A DNA stretch of 64,000 bases from NCBI RefSeq assembly GCF_000285555.1, contig NZ_HE610998.1, positions 58,184 to 122,183 of the forward strand. Reading direction: 5' to 3'. The number at the start of each line of letters is the position of its first letter. The stretch's first letter is position 1. Of this stretch, positions 19,356-28,713 are shown in pieces. This stretch comes from Kurthia massiliensis. GTDB lineage: Bacteria > Bacillota > Bacilli > Bacillales_A > Planococcaceae. Both the position numbers and the translations under genes were made by a program. Under the pieces are notes generated by a model. It made no database searches, was not told the DNA's origin, and saw only the letters and a program-made list of their open reading frames with translations.

Positions 19356-19613
19356 CTAACATGTGAACTCAATATAAACCGAACCATTTGGTTGGCGGAA
19401 AAAACGATAATTTACATCTTCAGGATGGATCTCCGATAATTTTTGTAAATCTGCAAAATGGGCATAAATTGTGCGTCGATCTAGTTTTTGTGACACACCA
19501 TAATCTGCGACCATATGTTTAGCAACTTGCGCTGCATTTAATGGATTTTCAGCATTAGAATACTTCTTCAGTACTAAATAAGTATAAATTAGTAATACAT
19601 TTTGTTGCGCTAT
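19356..19613 (-). CDS. Orphan winged-HTH fragment resembling the N-terminus of WYL regulators, apparent ATA start
   Basis: An open frame of about 85 codons. LLIYTYLVLKKYS, NPLNAAQVAKHM and QKLDRRTIYAHFADLQKL resemble the winged helix that opens WYL-domain regulators, but the protein ends soon after (RFFRQPNGSVYIEFTC) with no WYL domain. The expected start is ATA at 19611-19613, followed by AQQNVLL. AGAGGG sits at the right distance, yet there is no ATG, GTG or TTG in frame before the conserved helix, and an in-frame TGA lies upstream. Either the start codon has mutated, or an AUA start is used weakly. A terminator follows. Function unknown; probably a regulator remnant or mini-regulator. Confidence 0.5.
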   Translation of the reverse strand: MAQQNVLLIYTYLVLKKYSNAENPLNAAQVAKHMVADYGVSQKLDRRTIYAHFADLQKLSEIHPEDVNYRFFRQPNGSVYIEFTC

Positions 19614-19735
19614 GAGTATCGCCCTCTTTATTCACTATATAAATTCTTATTTCATTATAGCTTCATCAGTCTAAAGCATCAAGCCTTTTTTACTACTTTA
19701 TATATATTTTCACATCAAAAGTTTCATTAAATATT

Positions 19736-20419
19736 TTATTTTTGCTTTAAACTAACTATACCAGGGAAATTTGGTGTATTAAAAGATAATGGTAATACAT
19801 AAACTTCCTTCTTTTCTATACTATCTACTATATAATGCGCCATTGTCTCAGATTCTTGATGCATCATCGCATATTGGCGCATCGCATCCGTCACATTGTA
19901 ATGCAAAATGCGCAATCGCCCTTCATGAAACATTAATTCTAACGTGCGGCGCATATTTAACTTTTCTAGTTCATCTACGAGTGGTCGTGCAATGGCAAAT
20001 TCATAATTTGTACGCTCATATAGTTTGAGTAAGCGTTGGCGTGTTTTTCGGTTACTCATCGTAGCAAAATCTAATGCAATCACAGGCTTTTTATGAACGA
20101 TTTTTTCTAATCGTTTTAACTGCTGAATTAGAGATTGTGCCATGTAATCTTTATACGCACAGTACATCAACATCATTGTCGCCGGAATCGCAGCAATCAG
20201 TGGTGACATGCCGACAAAGACGATCAATGCTTGAATACCTACAATGCAAAAAAACAATGTCGCTCTACGCATTTTCCCGTTGTAATAATAGCCGATGCCT
20301 GGTGCCAACACGTTGACAATCCATTGTTGGCGCGTTGTAAGCGTCGTATCATCTACTTTTTTGAGTATGATTAAAATGCTATATAATAAGTAGCCGATGA
20401 GGCCGCCATAAAGTAACAT
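19736..20419 (-). CDS. Membrane-anchored protein with possible PIN-like cytoplasmic domain
   Basis: A 227-aa protein I cannot assign. Residues 1-20 form one membrane helix. Residues 30-92 hold a TM2-like block, with LAPGIGYYYNGKMRRATLFF and two further helices. The remaining ~125 residues are soluble. VIALDFATMS, the basic stretch NRKTRQRLLKLYER, FAIARPLVDELEKL, then ILHYNVTDAMRQ and MAHYIVDSIE recall the spacing of acidic residues in PIN nucleases, but the match is loose. The start follows GGAGGCGACATCGT. It is transcribed alone. A second, simpler reading is a membrane protein with an unrelated alpha/beta tail. Confidence 0.6.
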   Translation of the reverse strand: MLLYGGLIGYLLYSILIILKKVDDTTLTTRQQWIVNVLAPGIGYYYNGKMRRATLFFCIVGIQALIVFVGMSPLIAAIPATMMLMYCAYKDYMAQSLIQQLKRLEKIVHKKPVIALDFATMSNRKTRQRLLKLYERTNYEFAIARPLVDELEKLNMRRTLELMFHEGRLRILHYNVTDAMRQYAMMHQESETMAHYIVDSIEKKEVYVLPLSFNTPNFPGIVSLKQK

Positions 20420-20508
20420 ACGATGTCGCCTCCAGTCTTTTATTATATGTATTACCGTTTTTCATAAAAAATATGAGTTATTTATTAAAAAAACTAAAAA
20501 AACGCAAA

Positions 20509-20533
20509 AAAAGAAGCCTCACGAGACTTCTTT
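20509..20533 (-). terminator. Terminator overlapping the end of the 64-aa gene
   Basis: AAAAGAAG-C-CTC / GAG-A-CTTCTTTT stem with T-run on the minus strand, overlapping the stop codon of the small gene. Confidence 0.65.
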
Positions 20534-20713
20534 TGTTCGTTGACGTCTATTTTTCACTTCTGCCATCACAATTAACACACTACCCACTGTCAGCCATATG
20601 ACGATAGATAAAAACAATTGGTCTGATTTCATTGAATTGGTCATATAACTTAACACATGAAAAATGACTACACTGACAACTAAACAAGCGATATTGATTT
20701 TCATATCATTCAT
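20519..20713 (-). CDS. Small two-span membrane protein, 64 aa
   Basis: A short hydrophobic protein: span 1 at about residues 6-22 (IACLVVSVVIFHVLSYM) and span 2 at about 32-50 (LFLSIVIWLTVGSVLIVMA), followed by a basic tail KNRRQRTK. AAGGAG lies nine bases before the chosen ATG; a TTG six bases upstream is too close to it. A terminator overlaps the stop. I do not recognise the family. The ribosome site and terminator make it a credible gene. Confidence 0.6.
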   Translation of the reverse strand: MNDMKINIACLVVSVVIFHVLSYMTNSMKSDQLFLSIVIWLTVGSVLIVMAEVKNRRQRTKEVS

Positions 20714-20933
20714 ACGCAAGTGCTCCTTCCACTGACAATGTCTATATATCGTAAAAATTCTGACTATTTATTCTATTTTTATTGTAGCATACTTTTGTAC
20801 AGTACAGATAATTTTTGTCCCTTTTTAATGAAAATTCGCTTAAAAAGCTTTATTGTTGTTATTTTAAAGGAAAAACAAGTATTTTTCTCGTTAAATCATA
20901 TTTGTCATTTCATATATCTGTATAAAGTATAGA

Positions 20934-20964
20934 AAAAGAGCCGTGCGATTGCACGGCTCTTTCA
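20934..20964 (-). terminator. Terminator of the ribose operon
   Basis: Twelve-bp stem AAAGAGCCGTGC / GCACGGCTCTTT with GATT loop and T-run on the minus strand, 15 bases behind rbsB. Confidence 0.9.
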
Positions 20965-20978
20965 AACAAATCATTGAA

Positions 20979-21905
20979 TTATTTTTTTACAAGTTCTAAT
21001 TCAACTGGGATATTTTTCTCTACTTTTTCACCTTTTAATGATTTGACAGCTGTTTCAATTGCAGTTTCACCAATTTCAGTTGGTTTTTGTGCGATTGTCG
21101 CGATCATTTTGCCATTTTCAACAGCTTTTACACCGTCGTCAGTTGCATCGAAACCAACAACTTTGATGTCTTTGCCTGATGCTTCGATTGCTTCGATTGC
21201 ACCTAATGCCATTTCATCGTTTTGTGCGAATACACCTTCAACGTCACTATTTGATTGTAAAATGTTTTCCATTACTGTTAAACCTTCTGAACGGTTGAAG
21301 TTCGCTGTTTGTGAAGCGACGATATCAAAATCTTTTTTCGCTACTGATTCGAAACCAGCACCACGTTCAGTGGCAGCAGATGAACCTGCAACACCCTCAA
21401 GTTGAGCGACTTTCGCATCTTTACCGATGACTTCTTTTAAGTATTCGGCTGCCATTTTACCGCCCTCTTCGTTATCAGAAGCGATATGTGAAACAACTTC
21501 GCCGCCTTCAGAAGCTCGGTCAACTGTGATGACTGGAATATCTGCAGCGTTTGCAGCTTCTACTGCTGAAGTAATTGCTTCAGAATCTGTTGGGTTGATG
21601 ATGATTAAATCAACGTTTTGTTGAATTAAATCTTCTACGTCAGATGCTTGTTTAGAAGCATTATCTTGTGCATCTACTACAGTTAAATCAACTTTCTCTT
21701 TTTTCGCTTCATCTTTTGCACCATCAGATAATGTTACGAAGAATGGGTTGTTCAGTGTTGAGACTGACATACCAATTTTTGCATCATCACCAGATGATTT
21801 TTTCTCTGAAGATGATGAATCGTCGCCATTTGGAGACATTGAGCACGCGCCTAAAAGTAATGAAGATGATAATAATGCTGTCCAAGATAATTTTTTGATG
21901 TTCAT
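20979..21905 (-). CDS. rbsB: Ribose ABC transporter substrate-binding lipoprotein RbsB
   Basis: A 308-aa class I sugar-binding protein, lipid-anchored at Cys21 (lipobox LLGAC) and followed by a Ser/Asp-rich linker. The mature domain starts IGMSVSTLNNPFFVTLSDGA and contains DAQDNASKQASDVEDLIQQ, ITVDRASEGGEVVSHIASDN, VFAQNDEMALGAIEA and VVGFDATDDGVKAV, all characteristic of ribose-binding proteins. It is the last gene of rbsRKDACB, giving it the operon's own terminator. It delivers D-ribose to the RbsC channel. Confidence 0.95.
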   Translation of the reverse strand: MNIKKLSWTALLSSSLLLGACSMSPNGDDSSSSEKKSSGDDAKIGMSVSTLNNPFFVTLSDGAKDEAKKEKVDLTVVDAQDNASKQASDVEDLIQQNVDLIIINPTDSEAITSAVEAANAADIPVITVDRASEGGEVVSHIASDNEEGGKMAAEYLKEVIGKDAKVAQLEGVAGSSAATERGAGFESVAKKDFDIVASQTANFNRSEGLTVMENILQSNSDVEGVFAQNDEMALGAIEAIEASGKDIKVVGFDATDDGVKAVENGKMIATIAQKPTEIGETAIETAVKSLKGEKVEKNIPVELELVKK

Positions 21906-21930
21906 AAGTAAAATACCCCTCTTAATTTAT

Positions 21931-22875
21931 TTATGCTGCTTTTTTACGGTCGATTAATACCGCAAATAAAATAACAATCCCTTTGACTACTTGTTGGAAG
22001 AATGAAGATACACCTATTAAGTTTAGACCGTTGTTTAGTACACCGATGATTAATGCACCGATTAATGTACCGACGATCCAACCACGACCGCCTGTTAAGC
22101 TCGTACCACCAAGTACTACAGCTGCGATGGCATCTAATTCATAAGATGTACCTGCTGTTGGTTGTGCTGAGTTTAAACGAGAAGTTAAAATTAATGCAGA
22201 CATTGCAGCAAGCATACCTGTTAAAGCGTAAACAGCAATTGTTGTGCGGTCTACGTTAATACCTGAAAGACGAGAAGCTTCAGCGTTACCACCGATTGCA
22301 TATACACGACGGCCAAATGTTGTTTTACGCAAGATGAAATATAGTACGAAGAACGCGACTGTCATTGTTACGATCGGAACTGGAACACCTAATAAATAAC
22401 CTTTACCAAACATTTGGAATGATAAGTGATCACCTAGACCTGATACTGGTTTACCATCTGTGTACACTAATGTTAAACCACGATAAATTGTCATTGTTGC
22501 TAATGTTGCGATGAATGGTGCAACTTTACCTTTTGCGATAATGATACCGTTTACTGCACCTAATACTAAACCTAAAGCTAATGCTGCTGCCATTGCGATG
22601 AATGGATCATAACCACCTGCTAATAATGTGGCAGCGACTGCACCCGTCAATGCGAGCGTTGAACCGACTGATAAGTCAATACCGCCTGTTAAGATAACAA
22701 ACGTCATCCCGAATGCGATTAACGCACTAATTGAAACTTGACGAAGTACGTTGAAAATATTATCCGACGTTAAGAAGCTCGGACTCATGATAGAAATAAT
22801 AACGACAATTAATAGTAATCCAAATAAAGGCCCTAATTTTTGCATTAGGCCATTAGAAGTTTTGGCTTTGGACAA
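21931..22875 (-). CDS. rbsC: Ribose ABC transporter permease RbsC
   Basis: A 314-aa permease with about eight to ten spans. [20 protein letters not shown] and [20 protein letters not shown] near the N-terminus, and [20 protein letters not shown] further on, are BPD_transp_2 signatures. I choose the TTG at 22875 as start ([15 protein letters not shown]). GGAGGTG lies six bases upstream at 22882-22888, and this length fits Bacillus RbsC. The ATG at 22896 has no ribosome site. With the TTG start the gene overlaps the end of rbsA by 23 bases, and its ribosome site lies inside rbsA, so translation is coupled. Confidence 0.92.
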   Translation of the reverse strand: MSKAKTSNGLMQKLGPLFGLLLIVVIISIMSPSFLTSDNIFNVLRQVSISALIAFGMTFVILTGGIDLSVGSTLALTGAVAATLLAGGYDPFIAMAAALALGLVLGAVNGIIIAKGKVAPFIATLATMTIYRGLTLVYTDGKPVSGLGDHLSFQMFGKGYLLGVPVPIVTMTVAFFVLYFILRKTTFGRRVYAIGGNAEASRLSGINVDRTTIAVYALTGMLAAMSALILTSRLNSAQPTAGTSYELDAIAAVVLGGTSLTGGRGWIVGTLIGALIIGVLNNGLNLIGVSSFFQQVVKGIVILFAVLIDRKKAA

Positions 22876-24355
22876 CTTTGTCACCTCCAGTAGCATAATG
22901 CATAATTTTTTCTTGTGTCATATCTTCACCAGTGACTTCACCAGTAATTTTACCTTCGTGCATGACAAGGACGCGGTCTGACATACCGATTACTTCCGGT
23001 AATTCAGATGAAATCATTAAGATTGCAACGCCTTGTTCTGCTAAGTCATTCATAATTTGATAAATTTCTTTTTTCGCGCCGATATCTACGCCACGTGTCG
23101 GTTCATCTAAAATTAAAATTTCAGGGTTGATACCTAACCATTTTGCAATAACGACTTTTTGTTGGTTACCACCTGATAAAGATTTTGCAGGTAATTCAGC
23201 AGTCGGTGTTTTAACGCCGAGACGTTTCACGAAATTACTTACGAATGATTTTTCTTTCGAACCGCTAATCATACCTGATGTCGATACTTTATCGAAGTTG
23301 GCCATCGAAATGTTCTCTTTAATTGAGAAGTCTACGATTAAACCTTGTGTTTTACGGTCTTCTGTTACGAAGCCGATGCCTAGTTTTTTCGCTTGGCGTG
23401 GATTTTTAATTTTCACTTCGTTACCGTCAATGAAAATTTGACCTTTCGACATTTTGCGGTGACCGAAGATTGCTTGTGCAACTTCAGTACGGCCCGCACC
23501 CATCAGTCCAGCAAGTGCAACGATTTCACCTTTGCGTACAGAGAAGTTAATATCTTCGCAAAGACCTGGACGTGTAAGCCCTTTTAATTCAAGCTTAACA
23601 TCGCCGATTTGTGCGTGGCGCTCTGGGAATCGTTCGCCTAGCTCACGACCTACCATCATTTGAACGATTTCATCAAATGTTGTTTCTTTAATGACGCGCA
23701 CACCAACGTATTCACCATCACGTAAAATCGTAATGCGATCACAAATTGAGAAAATTTCTTCCATACGGTGAGAAATGTAGACGAATGATACGCCTTCTGC
23801 TTTTAATTTATGAATCGTTTTGAATAACGTTTGAATTTCGCGGTCCGTCAGTGCAGCAGTCGGTTCATCCATGATGATGACTTTCGCATTTGTTTCAATC
23901 GCTTTCGCAATCTCGATGATTTGTTGTTTACCGACTGAAAGATTACCAGCTGGTGTACGCACATCGATGTCTAAGCCAAGTTGACTTAAAATGCGTTTTG
24001 CTTCTTTATTCATTTCTTTGTTTTTCAAAATACCGAATCCAGCTGTTTGCTCATTGCCTAAAAATAAGTTTTCGGCAACTGATAAATCCGGTAAAATATT
24101 TAACTCTTGGTGAATAACCGCGATCCCTTTTGCTTCTGCTTCTTTCGGTGATTTGAAGTGAACTTCTTCACCATCGACTTTAATGACACCAGCATCACGT
24201 TCGTAAATCCCTGTTAGGATTTTCATCATCGTTGATTTACCGGCACCATTCTCACCCATTAGTGCATGGATTTCTCCATCACCTAATTGGAATTGAACAT
24301 CCTTCAGTACGACATTTCCGTTAAACGCCTTATGAATGCCCGACATTTCAATCAT
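22853..24355 (-). CDS. rbsA: Ribose ABC transporter ATP-binding protein RbsA
   Basis: A 500-aa tandem ATPase with two nucleotide-binding domains. The first has Walker [13 protein letters not shown], signature [12 protein letters not shown] and Walker [14 protein letters not shown]. The second has the degenerate P-loop [13 protein letters not shown] typical of sugar importers, signature [15 protein letters not shown] and [19 protein letters not shown]. Length is normal. It lies 15 bases behind rbsD and overlaps rbsC. It powers ribose uptake with RbsC and RbsB. Confidence 0.95.
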   Translation of the reverse strand: MIEMSGIHKAFNGNVVLKDVQFQLGDGEIHALMGENGAGKSTMMKILTGIYERDAGVIKVDGEEVHFKSPKEAEAKGIAVIHQELNILPDLSVAENLFLGNEQTAGFGILKNKEMNKEAKRILSQLGLDIDVRTPAGNLSVGKQQIIEIAKAIETNAKVIIMDEPTAALTDREIQTLFKTIHKLKAEGVSFVYISHRMEEIFSICDRITILRDGEYVGVRVIKETTFDEIVQMMVGRELGERFPERHAQIGDVKLELKGLTRPGLCEDINFSVRKGEIVALAGLMGAGRTEVAQAIFGHRKMSKGQIFIDGNEVKIKNPRQAKKLGIGFVTEDRKTQGLIVDFSIKENISMANFDKVSTSGMISGSKEKSFVSNFVKRLGVKTPTAELPAKSLSGGNQQKVVIAKWLGINPEILILDEPTRGVDIGAKKEIYQIMNDLAEQGVAILMISSELPEVIGMSDRVLVMHEGKITGEVTGEDMTQEKIMHYATGGDKVVQSQNF

Positions 24356-24370
24356 GCGAGTTCCCTCCTT

Positions 24371-24763
24371 CTAAAAAATCACGCCAGATTGCAGTAAAAT
24401 GTTCGCGTATGGTGTTGCTTCACCTGTACGAATAATTACTTTTGCATCTTTTGAGAGCACTTTCAATTGTTCGTGTGAAACTTCTTCAAATGGTACGTCC
24501 ATTAATTGTTTCACATCTTTGTAAAGGCTTTCATTTTGTGTGTTAATTTCCGTTGCGACGATTGCCTTCTCTGCTTTAAAGTCTTCTAGAACCGTTTCTA
24601 AAATGACCATAAAGCCAGGTTCGCCAATTTTGTAAGATAAATCGATGCAAGTGACACCGTCTGGAATCGGTAAGCCACAGTCCGCAATCATAATGCGATC
24701 TGTGTGACCGATGCGAGCAAAAATGCCAGCTAACTCACGATTTAAAATCCCTTGTTTTTTCAT
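24371..24763 (-). CDS. rbsD: D-ribose pyranase RbsD
   Basis: A 130-aa mutarotase interconverting beta-pyranose and beta-furanose forms of ribose before phosphorylation. His20 in IFARIGHTDRIMIADCGLPIP is the catalytic histidine of the family; the C-terminal IRTGEATPYANILLQSGVIF is conserved. It directly abuts rbsK, with only the stop between them, and is followed by rbsA, the usual order. Confidence 0.95.
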   Translation of the reverse strand: MKKQGILNRELAGIFARIGHTDRIMIADCGLPIPDGVTCIDLSYKIGEPGFMVILETVLEDFKAEKAIVATEINTQNESLYKDVKQLMDVPFEEVSHEQLKVLSKDAKVIIRTGEATPYANILLQSGVIF

Positions 24764-25642
24764 TTATTGCACGCCTCCTAAACGCTCGATCACCGCTTCG
24801 TGACTTGGCATGCCGCCTTGTGCACCAAATTGTTCTACTGATAATGATGCTGCGATATTCGCAAATGCAACTGCTTCTGTGATCGTTTGACCATTCGTTA
24901 CGGCATATGCAAATGCACCGTTAAATGTATCACCCGCGCCTGTCGTATCAACAGGTTGTGTTTTGAACCCCTTCACGAATACGTGACGTTCACCATCAAA
25001 GTAACGTGCGCCGTCGCCACCTAATGTTACGATTAGTTGGTTTGGATATTTTTCAAGTGCTGCTTCTACGTCAACGCCGAAAATATCTGCACATTCTGTT
25101 TCGTTTGGTGTGAAGTATGCGACACGGTCCATCCATTCAGCTTTAAAGTTTTCAGCTGGTGCTGGATTTAATAATACTTTCGTTCCTAGCTCTTGGCATA
25201 CGTCTAATGCGTAAGCAACCGTTGCCTGTGGAATTTCAAGTTGCATCACGACTAAATCACTTTGAGCGATTAAATCACGTGCTGCGTCAATCGATGCGTT
25301 TGTCACATCGTAGTTCGCGCCTGGTACAACGATAATGCGATTATCTTCATCAAATAATGTGATGCTTGCAATACCTGTTGCTGTATCAACATCTGCTACT
25401 AAGTCATCATTGATGTTTTCTTGCGTTAAAATTGTACGTAATTCCTTACCGAAGGCATCACGACCGAGTGCACCTACCATGTGGACATCTCCGCCTAAGC
25501 GTGCAACTGCCACTGCTTGGTTCGCGCCTTTACCACCTGGAACGGTATGGAATGCTTGACCGAATACTGTTTCACCTTGTTTAGGAAAAACGTTCGTTTC
25601 TACAACGATGTCCATGTTAATACTACCGATTACTGTAATCAT
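24764..25642 (-). CDS. rbsK: Ribokinase RbsK
   Basis: A 292-aa PfkB-family kinase that phosphorylates ribose to ribose 5-phosphate. The N-terminal PfkB signature GGKGANQAVAVARLGGDVHMVG (residues 37-57) and the catalytic anion-hole motif DTTGAGDTFNGAF with base Asp238 are intact; GSINMDIVV marks the substrate site. Its ATG overlaps the rbsR stop by four bases. Length and order fit the family. Confidence 0.95.
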   Translation of the reverse strand: MITVIGSINMDIVVETNVFPKQGETVFGQAFHTVPGGKGANQAVAVARLGGDVHMVGALGRDAFGKELRTILTQENINDDLVADVDTATGIASITLFDEDNRIIVVPGANYDVTNASIDAARDLIAQSDLVVMQLEIPQATVAYALDVCQELGTKVLLNPAPAENFKAEWMDRVAYFTPNETECADIFGVDVEAALEKYPNQLIVTLGGDGARYFDGERHVFVKGFKTQPVDTTGAGDTFNGAFAYAVTNGQTITEAVAFANIAASLSVEQFGAQGGMPSHEAVIERLGGVQ

Positions 25643-26628
25643 GCTTCCGTTCCCTTCTTTGTCGATTTTCGAATGACAAGCTCTGGCGCAAATGCGACGA
25701 CTTGTTCTTCGACTTTTTCACCTTTTATTAAGGCAATAAGTAGTTGTGTTGCACGTTCTCCCATTTTTGTAATAGGTTGTGCGATTGTCGTTAGCTCTGG
25801 TGATAGTAACGTTGTAATGTTAATGCCATCATAGCCAACGACTGAAATATCCGCTGGAATGTTGATGCCGTATGATTCGGCTGCCTTCATTACGCCCATT
25901 GCCGAAGCATCGCTTGAAGCGAATACTGCGTCATAATCGCGTCGTTGTGCAAATTGTCGTTCGGTCATTTCCTTTGCAGCTGCAAAATCGAATGGGCTTA
26001 CAATCGTGTCGTATTGAACCGATGTATGCTTTTGCATAATTGATTCAAAACCTTTCATACGATCATTTGCGACATCGATGTCAAGCGGTCCTCTCACGCA
26101 TAAAATACGTTTAAAACCTTGCTCGACTAAAAATTGCGCGGCTAGCTTCCCGCCAAGAACATTATCAGAAGTCACCGTTGGGATCGTTTCTGATAAATGA
26201 CGATCAAGTGCGACGATTGGTACATCCAGCGGTTTATAAAAGTTTGCTTCTATATGATTCGTTGTCACAATAAAACCTGCTGCATAATTTTGCTGCAGTG
26301 TACGAATATAATGCTTTTCTTTGTCAATCGTTTCGCCGGCGTTGCATAGCATAACTGTGTAGCCATGTTCATATGCTGTACGCTCAACGGCACTCGCAAG
26401 CTCGGGGAAAAACGGGTTCGTAATATCCGGCACGAGTAGTCCTATCATGTTCGTCTGCTTTGTTGACAGCGAACGCGCTAGTTGATTTGGTGCATATTGG
26501 AGCGTTGCAATTGCTTTTTCAATCGCTTGTTTCGCTTCCTCACTTACGTAACCTTTACTATTCAAATGTCTAGAAACGGTAGCGACTGATACGCCTGCTT
26601 CCTTTGCGACATCCCGAATTGTTGCCAA
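25639..26628 (-). CDS. rbsR: Ribose operon repressor RbsR (LacI family)
   Basis: A 329-aa LacI-family repressor opening the ribose operon. The HTH is ATIRDVAKEAGVSVATVSRH, the hinge ANQLARSLSTKQTNMIGLL, and the rest is a type 1 periplasmic-binding domain with DITNPFFPELA and VVGYDGINITTLLSPELTTI. I choose a TTG start at 26628: GAGGTG lies six bases upstream, and the resulting MATIRDV begins exactly like other RbsR proteins. The in-frame ATG two codons earlier directly abuts that site, and an ATG 69 bases upstream at 26697 would cover the operator. It probably represses its own operon when ribose is absent. Confidence 0.92.
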   Translation of the reverse strand: MATIRDVAKEAGVSVATVSRHLNSKGYVSEEAKQAIEKAIATLQYAPNQLARSLSTKQTNMIGLLVPDITNPFFPELASAVERTAYEHGYTVMLCNAGETIDKEKHYIRTLQQNYAAGFIVTTNHIEANFYKPLDVPIVALDRHLSETIPTVTSDNVLGGKLAAQFLVEQGFKRILCVRGPLDIDVANDRMKGFESIMQKHTSVQYDTIVSPFDFAAAKEMTERQFAQRRDYDAVFASSDASAMGVMKAAESYGINIPADISVVGYDGINITTLLSPELTTIAQPITKMGERATQLLIALIKGEKVEEQVVAFAPELVIRKSTKKGTEA

Positions 26629-26652
26629 TGCCATCACCTCAAAACGAATTTG

Positions 26653-26714
26653 TGGAACCGGTTTCATGTGTAACCGATTACACATAATATAATGCATGAT
26701 TTTTATTACGTCAA
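26653..26714 (-). promoter_or_regulatory. rbs promoter with two CG-centred operators
   Basis: Minus-strand promoter TTGACG (26709-26714), 17 bases, TATATT (26686-26691). Directly downstream is the near-perfect palindrome ATGTGTAACCGATTACACAT (26666-26685), which also fits the cre consensus in full. Next to it is TGGAACCGGTTTCA (26653-26666), which fits cre with one mismatch. The first overlaps the expected start site. Likely one RbsR operator and one CcpA site, or two sites for either protein. Confidence 0.8.
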
Positions 26715-26919
26715 CACATTTTTTTATTAGGTCATACTAATTTAAGTCATAGTGGGACAAAAAACTTGTTATAAAACAGAAATCGTCGTTATATAATAGC
26801 AAAATTAGCGGTTTTAAAAAATACACATTTTTTTCGCATTAAGTGATACTATTATTTACCATTCAATGATATGATAAAAGAAAATATGACACTAAAAGAG
26901 AAAAAGAAGGTGTATTCGC

Positions 26920-28176
26920 ATGAAAATGATCCTTTCTCAAAAACAACAGCTTAAATTGCATATGACGACGCAACTACGTCAATCTATTGAATTACTACAA
27001 TATTCTCATGAAGATTTAGCACAATTTATTCGAGAGCAAGCATTGTCTAATCCATTGATTGAATTGAAAGATACAACGCCAATTCAGCGAAAAAGTGGTC
27101 ATTTTGACGACGTTTTACCATCTATTGCAGCTGAAAAAGACTTTCGTGAAGAACTTTTACAAGAAATTCAATGTATGATTGAAGATCCAACACTCTTATA
27201 TGCGTGTCAAATGGTCATTCATAGCCTTGATGATAACGGATATTTACAACAAGATATTATTGTGACATACAATATAGAAAAGTCGCTATTAACAAGCGCT
27301 ATCAATGAACTACAAAAGTATGGCCCACCTGGTATTGCAGCAATTAACTTAAAACATTGTTTGCTGCTCCAATTGCGTCAAATGACACCGAAAAATCGGA
27401 TTGCAGAAGCTATTGTGACATACCATTTAGAAAATGTTGCCAATGGACAATTTGATGACATTGAAAAAGCGTTACATATTACAAAACCTGTACTACGCCG
27501 CGCTATCCGGACGATCAAATCATTAGAACCAAAACCTTGTCGTTCACTTTTTAGTAAACCAGCGGCAACGATTACACCCGATGCCACGATTACGTTAACG
27601 AAAGAAGGCTTTTCATTTCAATTAAATGAGCAAGACTTACCGACGATTACGCTATCAACTGCTTATGACGATCTTTTTACACACGTAGAAGCTGCAGATT
27701 TTTTAAAAGCACAATTTAAACGTTATGAATGGTTAACACAAAGCATCGCACAGCGTCGTCAAACGTTAACGCGCTTATTACAAGCTGTCGTATCGCATCA
27801 GCAAGCCTTTTTCAGACAAGGCTATGTTGCATTAAAGCCGCTTCTATTAAAAGACATTGCCGCACAGTTAGGCGTACACGAGTCGACGATTAGTCGTGCA
27901 ACGAAAAATAAATGGCTCGCCACACCGTTTGGAACAGTCGCATTGCGTACATTGTTTACGAACGCGGCAGACGAACGCGGCACTTCGCAAACAGCAATTA
28001 AAGTGCATATTGAGCAACTAATTCAATCAGAAGATAAAACACGTCCCCTTTCAGACCAAAAAATTTGCGAATTATTGCATGAAAAACAAAACATTTCGCT
28101 CGCTCGACGTACGATTACGAAATATCGTGATGAATTATCGATCCCAAGTGCCTCGAAAAGAAAGCAACTTATCTGA
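26920..28176 (+). CDS. rpoN: RNA polymerase sigma-54 factor
   Basis: A 418-aa sigma-54 (RpoN/SigL). The Gln/Leu-rich activator-interacting region I (QKQQLKLHMTTQLRQSIELLQYS) opens the protein. The core-binding domain follows, with YLQQDIIVTYNIEK and LEPKPCRSLFSKPA. The HTH is LKDIAAQLGVHESTISRATKNKW, and the C-terminal RpoN box is ARRTITKYRDEL (residues 395-406), one residue off the usual ARRTVAKYRE. No sigma-54 activator (AAA+ bEBP) gene lies in this window, so its targets are elsewhere. AGAAGGTG precedes the ATG. Presence of RpoN separates this organism from Staphylococcus. Confidence 0.94.
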   Translation: MKMILSQKQQLKLHMTTQLRQSIELLQYSHEDLAQFIREQALSNPLIELKDTTPIQRKSGHFDDVLPSIAAEKDFREELLQEIQCMIEDPTLLYACQMVIHSLDDNGYLQQDIIVTYNIEKSLLTSAINELQKYGPPGIAAINLKHCLLLQLRQMTPKNRIAEAIVTYHLENVANGQFDDIEKALHITKPVLRRAIRTIKSLEPKPCRSLFSKPAATITPDATITLTKEGFSFQLNEQDLPTITLSTAYDDLFTHVEAADFLKAQFKRYEWLTQSIAQRRQTLTRLLQAVVSHQQAFFRQGYVALKPLLLKDIAAQLGVHESTISRATKNKWLATPFGTVALRTLFTNAADERGTSQTAIKVHIEQLIQSEDKTRPLSDQKICELLHEKQNISLARRTITKYRDELSIPSASKRKQLI

Positions 28177-28201
28177 TATAATGAGATAAGGGGGCACGCG
28201 T

Positions 28202-28660
28202 ATGACACATTTATTTAGTAAATTCACTTTGGCGACGCTAGGCATCGCTTTTGTCTATATCATAAGCTATTGGCACCATTTCACGACGTTCGTTTATAGC
28301 CCATCCCTCGACATCTGGTATACGAAATGGTTTTTGTTATTACCGCTCGTCGTTGGATTTGTGCTTTGGCATTTTTTATCGCTACTTGAAAAGCATCCAG
28401 AATGGCATGAATACCGCGCATTAAATTCTGAAAATAAGCAATATTTTTACAATAACTCCGTTTTCGCATGCTATTTACTTAAAAATAGCTTGCTCATCTT
28501 TTTATCGTTAAAAACAATTAACGATGGCGTCATCGCTAGCGGCCATGCCTCATTATTTGCTGGTTATGGCGATATCGTAAGCGTTTGTTCCGTATTATGT
28601 ATGAGCGGCTATTATGTATGGTATACGGCACAATCGCCTCGTGAATTATCGGAAAATTAA
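28202..28660 (+). CDS. Polytopic membrane protein of unknown function, 152 aa
   Basis: About four hydrophobic segments (residues 8-25, 44-60, 95-107 and 120-143) with a short charged loop LEKHPEWHEYRALNSENKQY between spans two and three. No family recognised. GGGGG precedes the ATG by seven bases. It follows rpoN by 25 bases without a terminator between, so it probably rides on the rpoN transcript; a strong terminator follows. No clear functional tie to sigma-54 is visible. Confidence 0.7.
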   Translation: MTHLFSKFTLATLGIAFVYIISYWHHFTTFVYSPSLDIWYTKWFLLLPLVVGFVLWHFLSLLEKHPEWHEYRALNSENKQYFYNNSVFACYLLKNSLLIFLSLKTINDGVIASGHASLFAGYGDIVSVCSVLCMSGYYVWYTAQSPRELSEN

Positions 28661-28674
28661 AATATTTAAAACAT

Positions 28675-28713
28675 AAAGAGCGCTTTAGTGATCCACTAAA
28701 GCGCTCTTTTTTA
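28675..28713. terminator. Bidirectional terminator
   Basis: A 16-bp stem AAAGAGCGCTTTAGTG / CACTAAAGCGCTCTTT with T6, between the convergent membrane-protein and GNAT genes. Confidence 0.92.

Noticed and set aside
20974..21405. 143-codon plus-strand open frame over the end of rbsB
   Set aside because: It is antisense to an intact, motif-rich gene and spans the region next to the operon terminator; no ribosome site.
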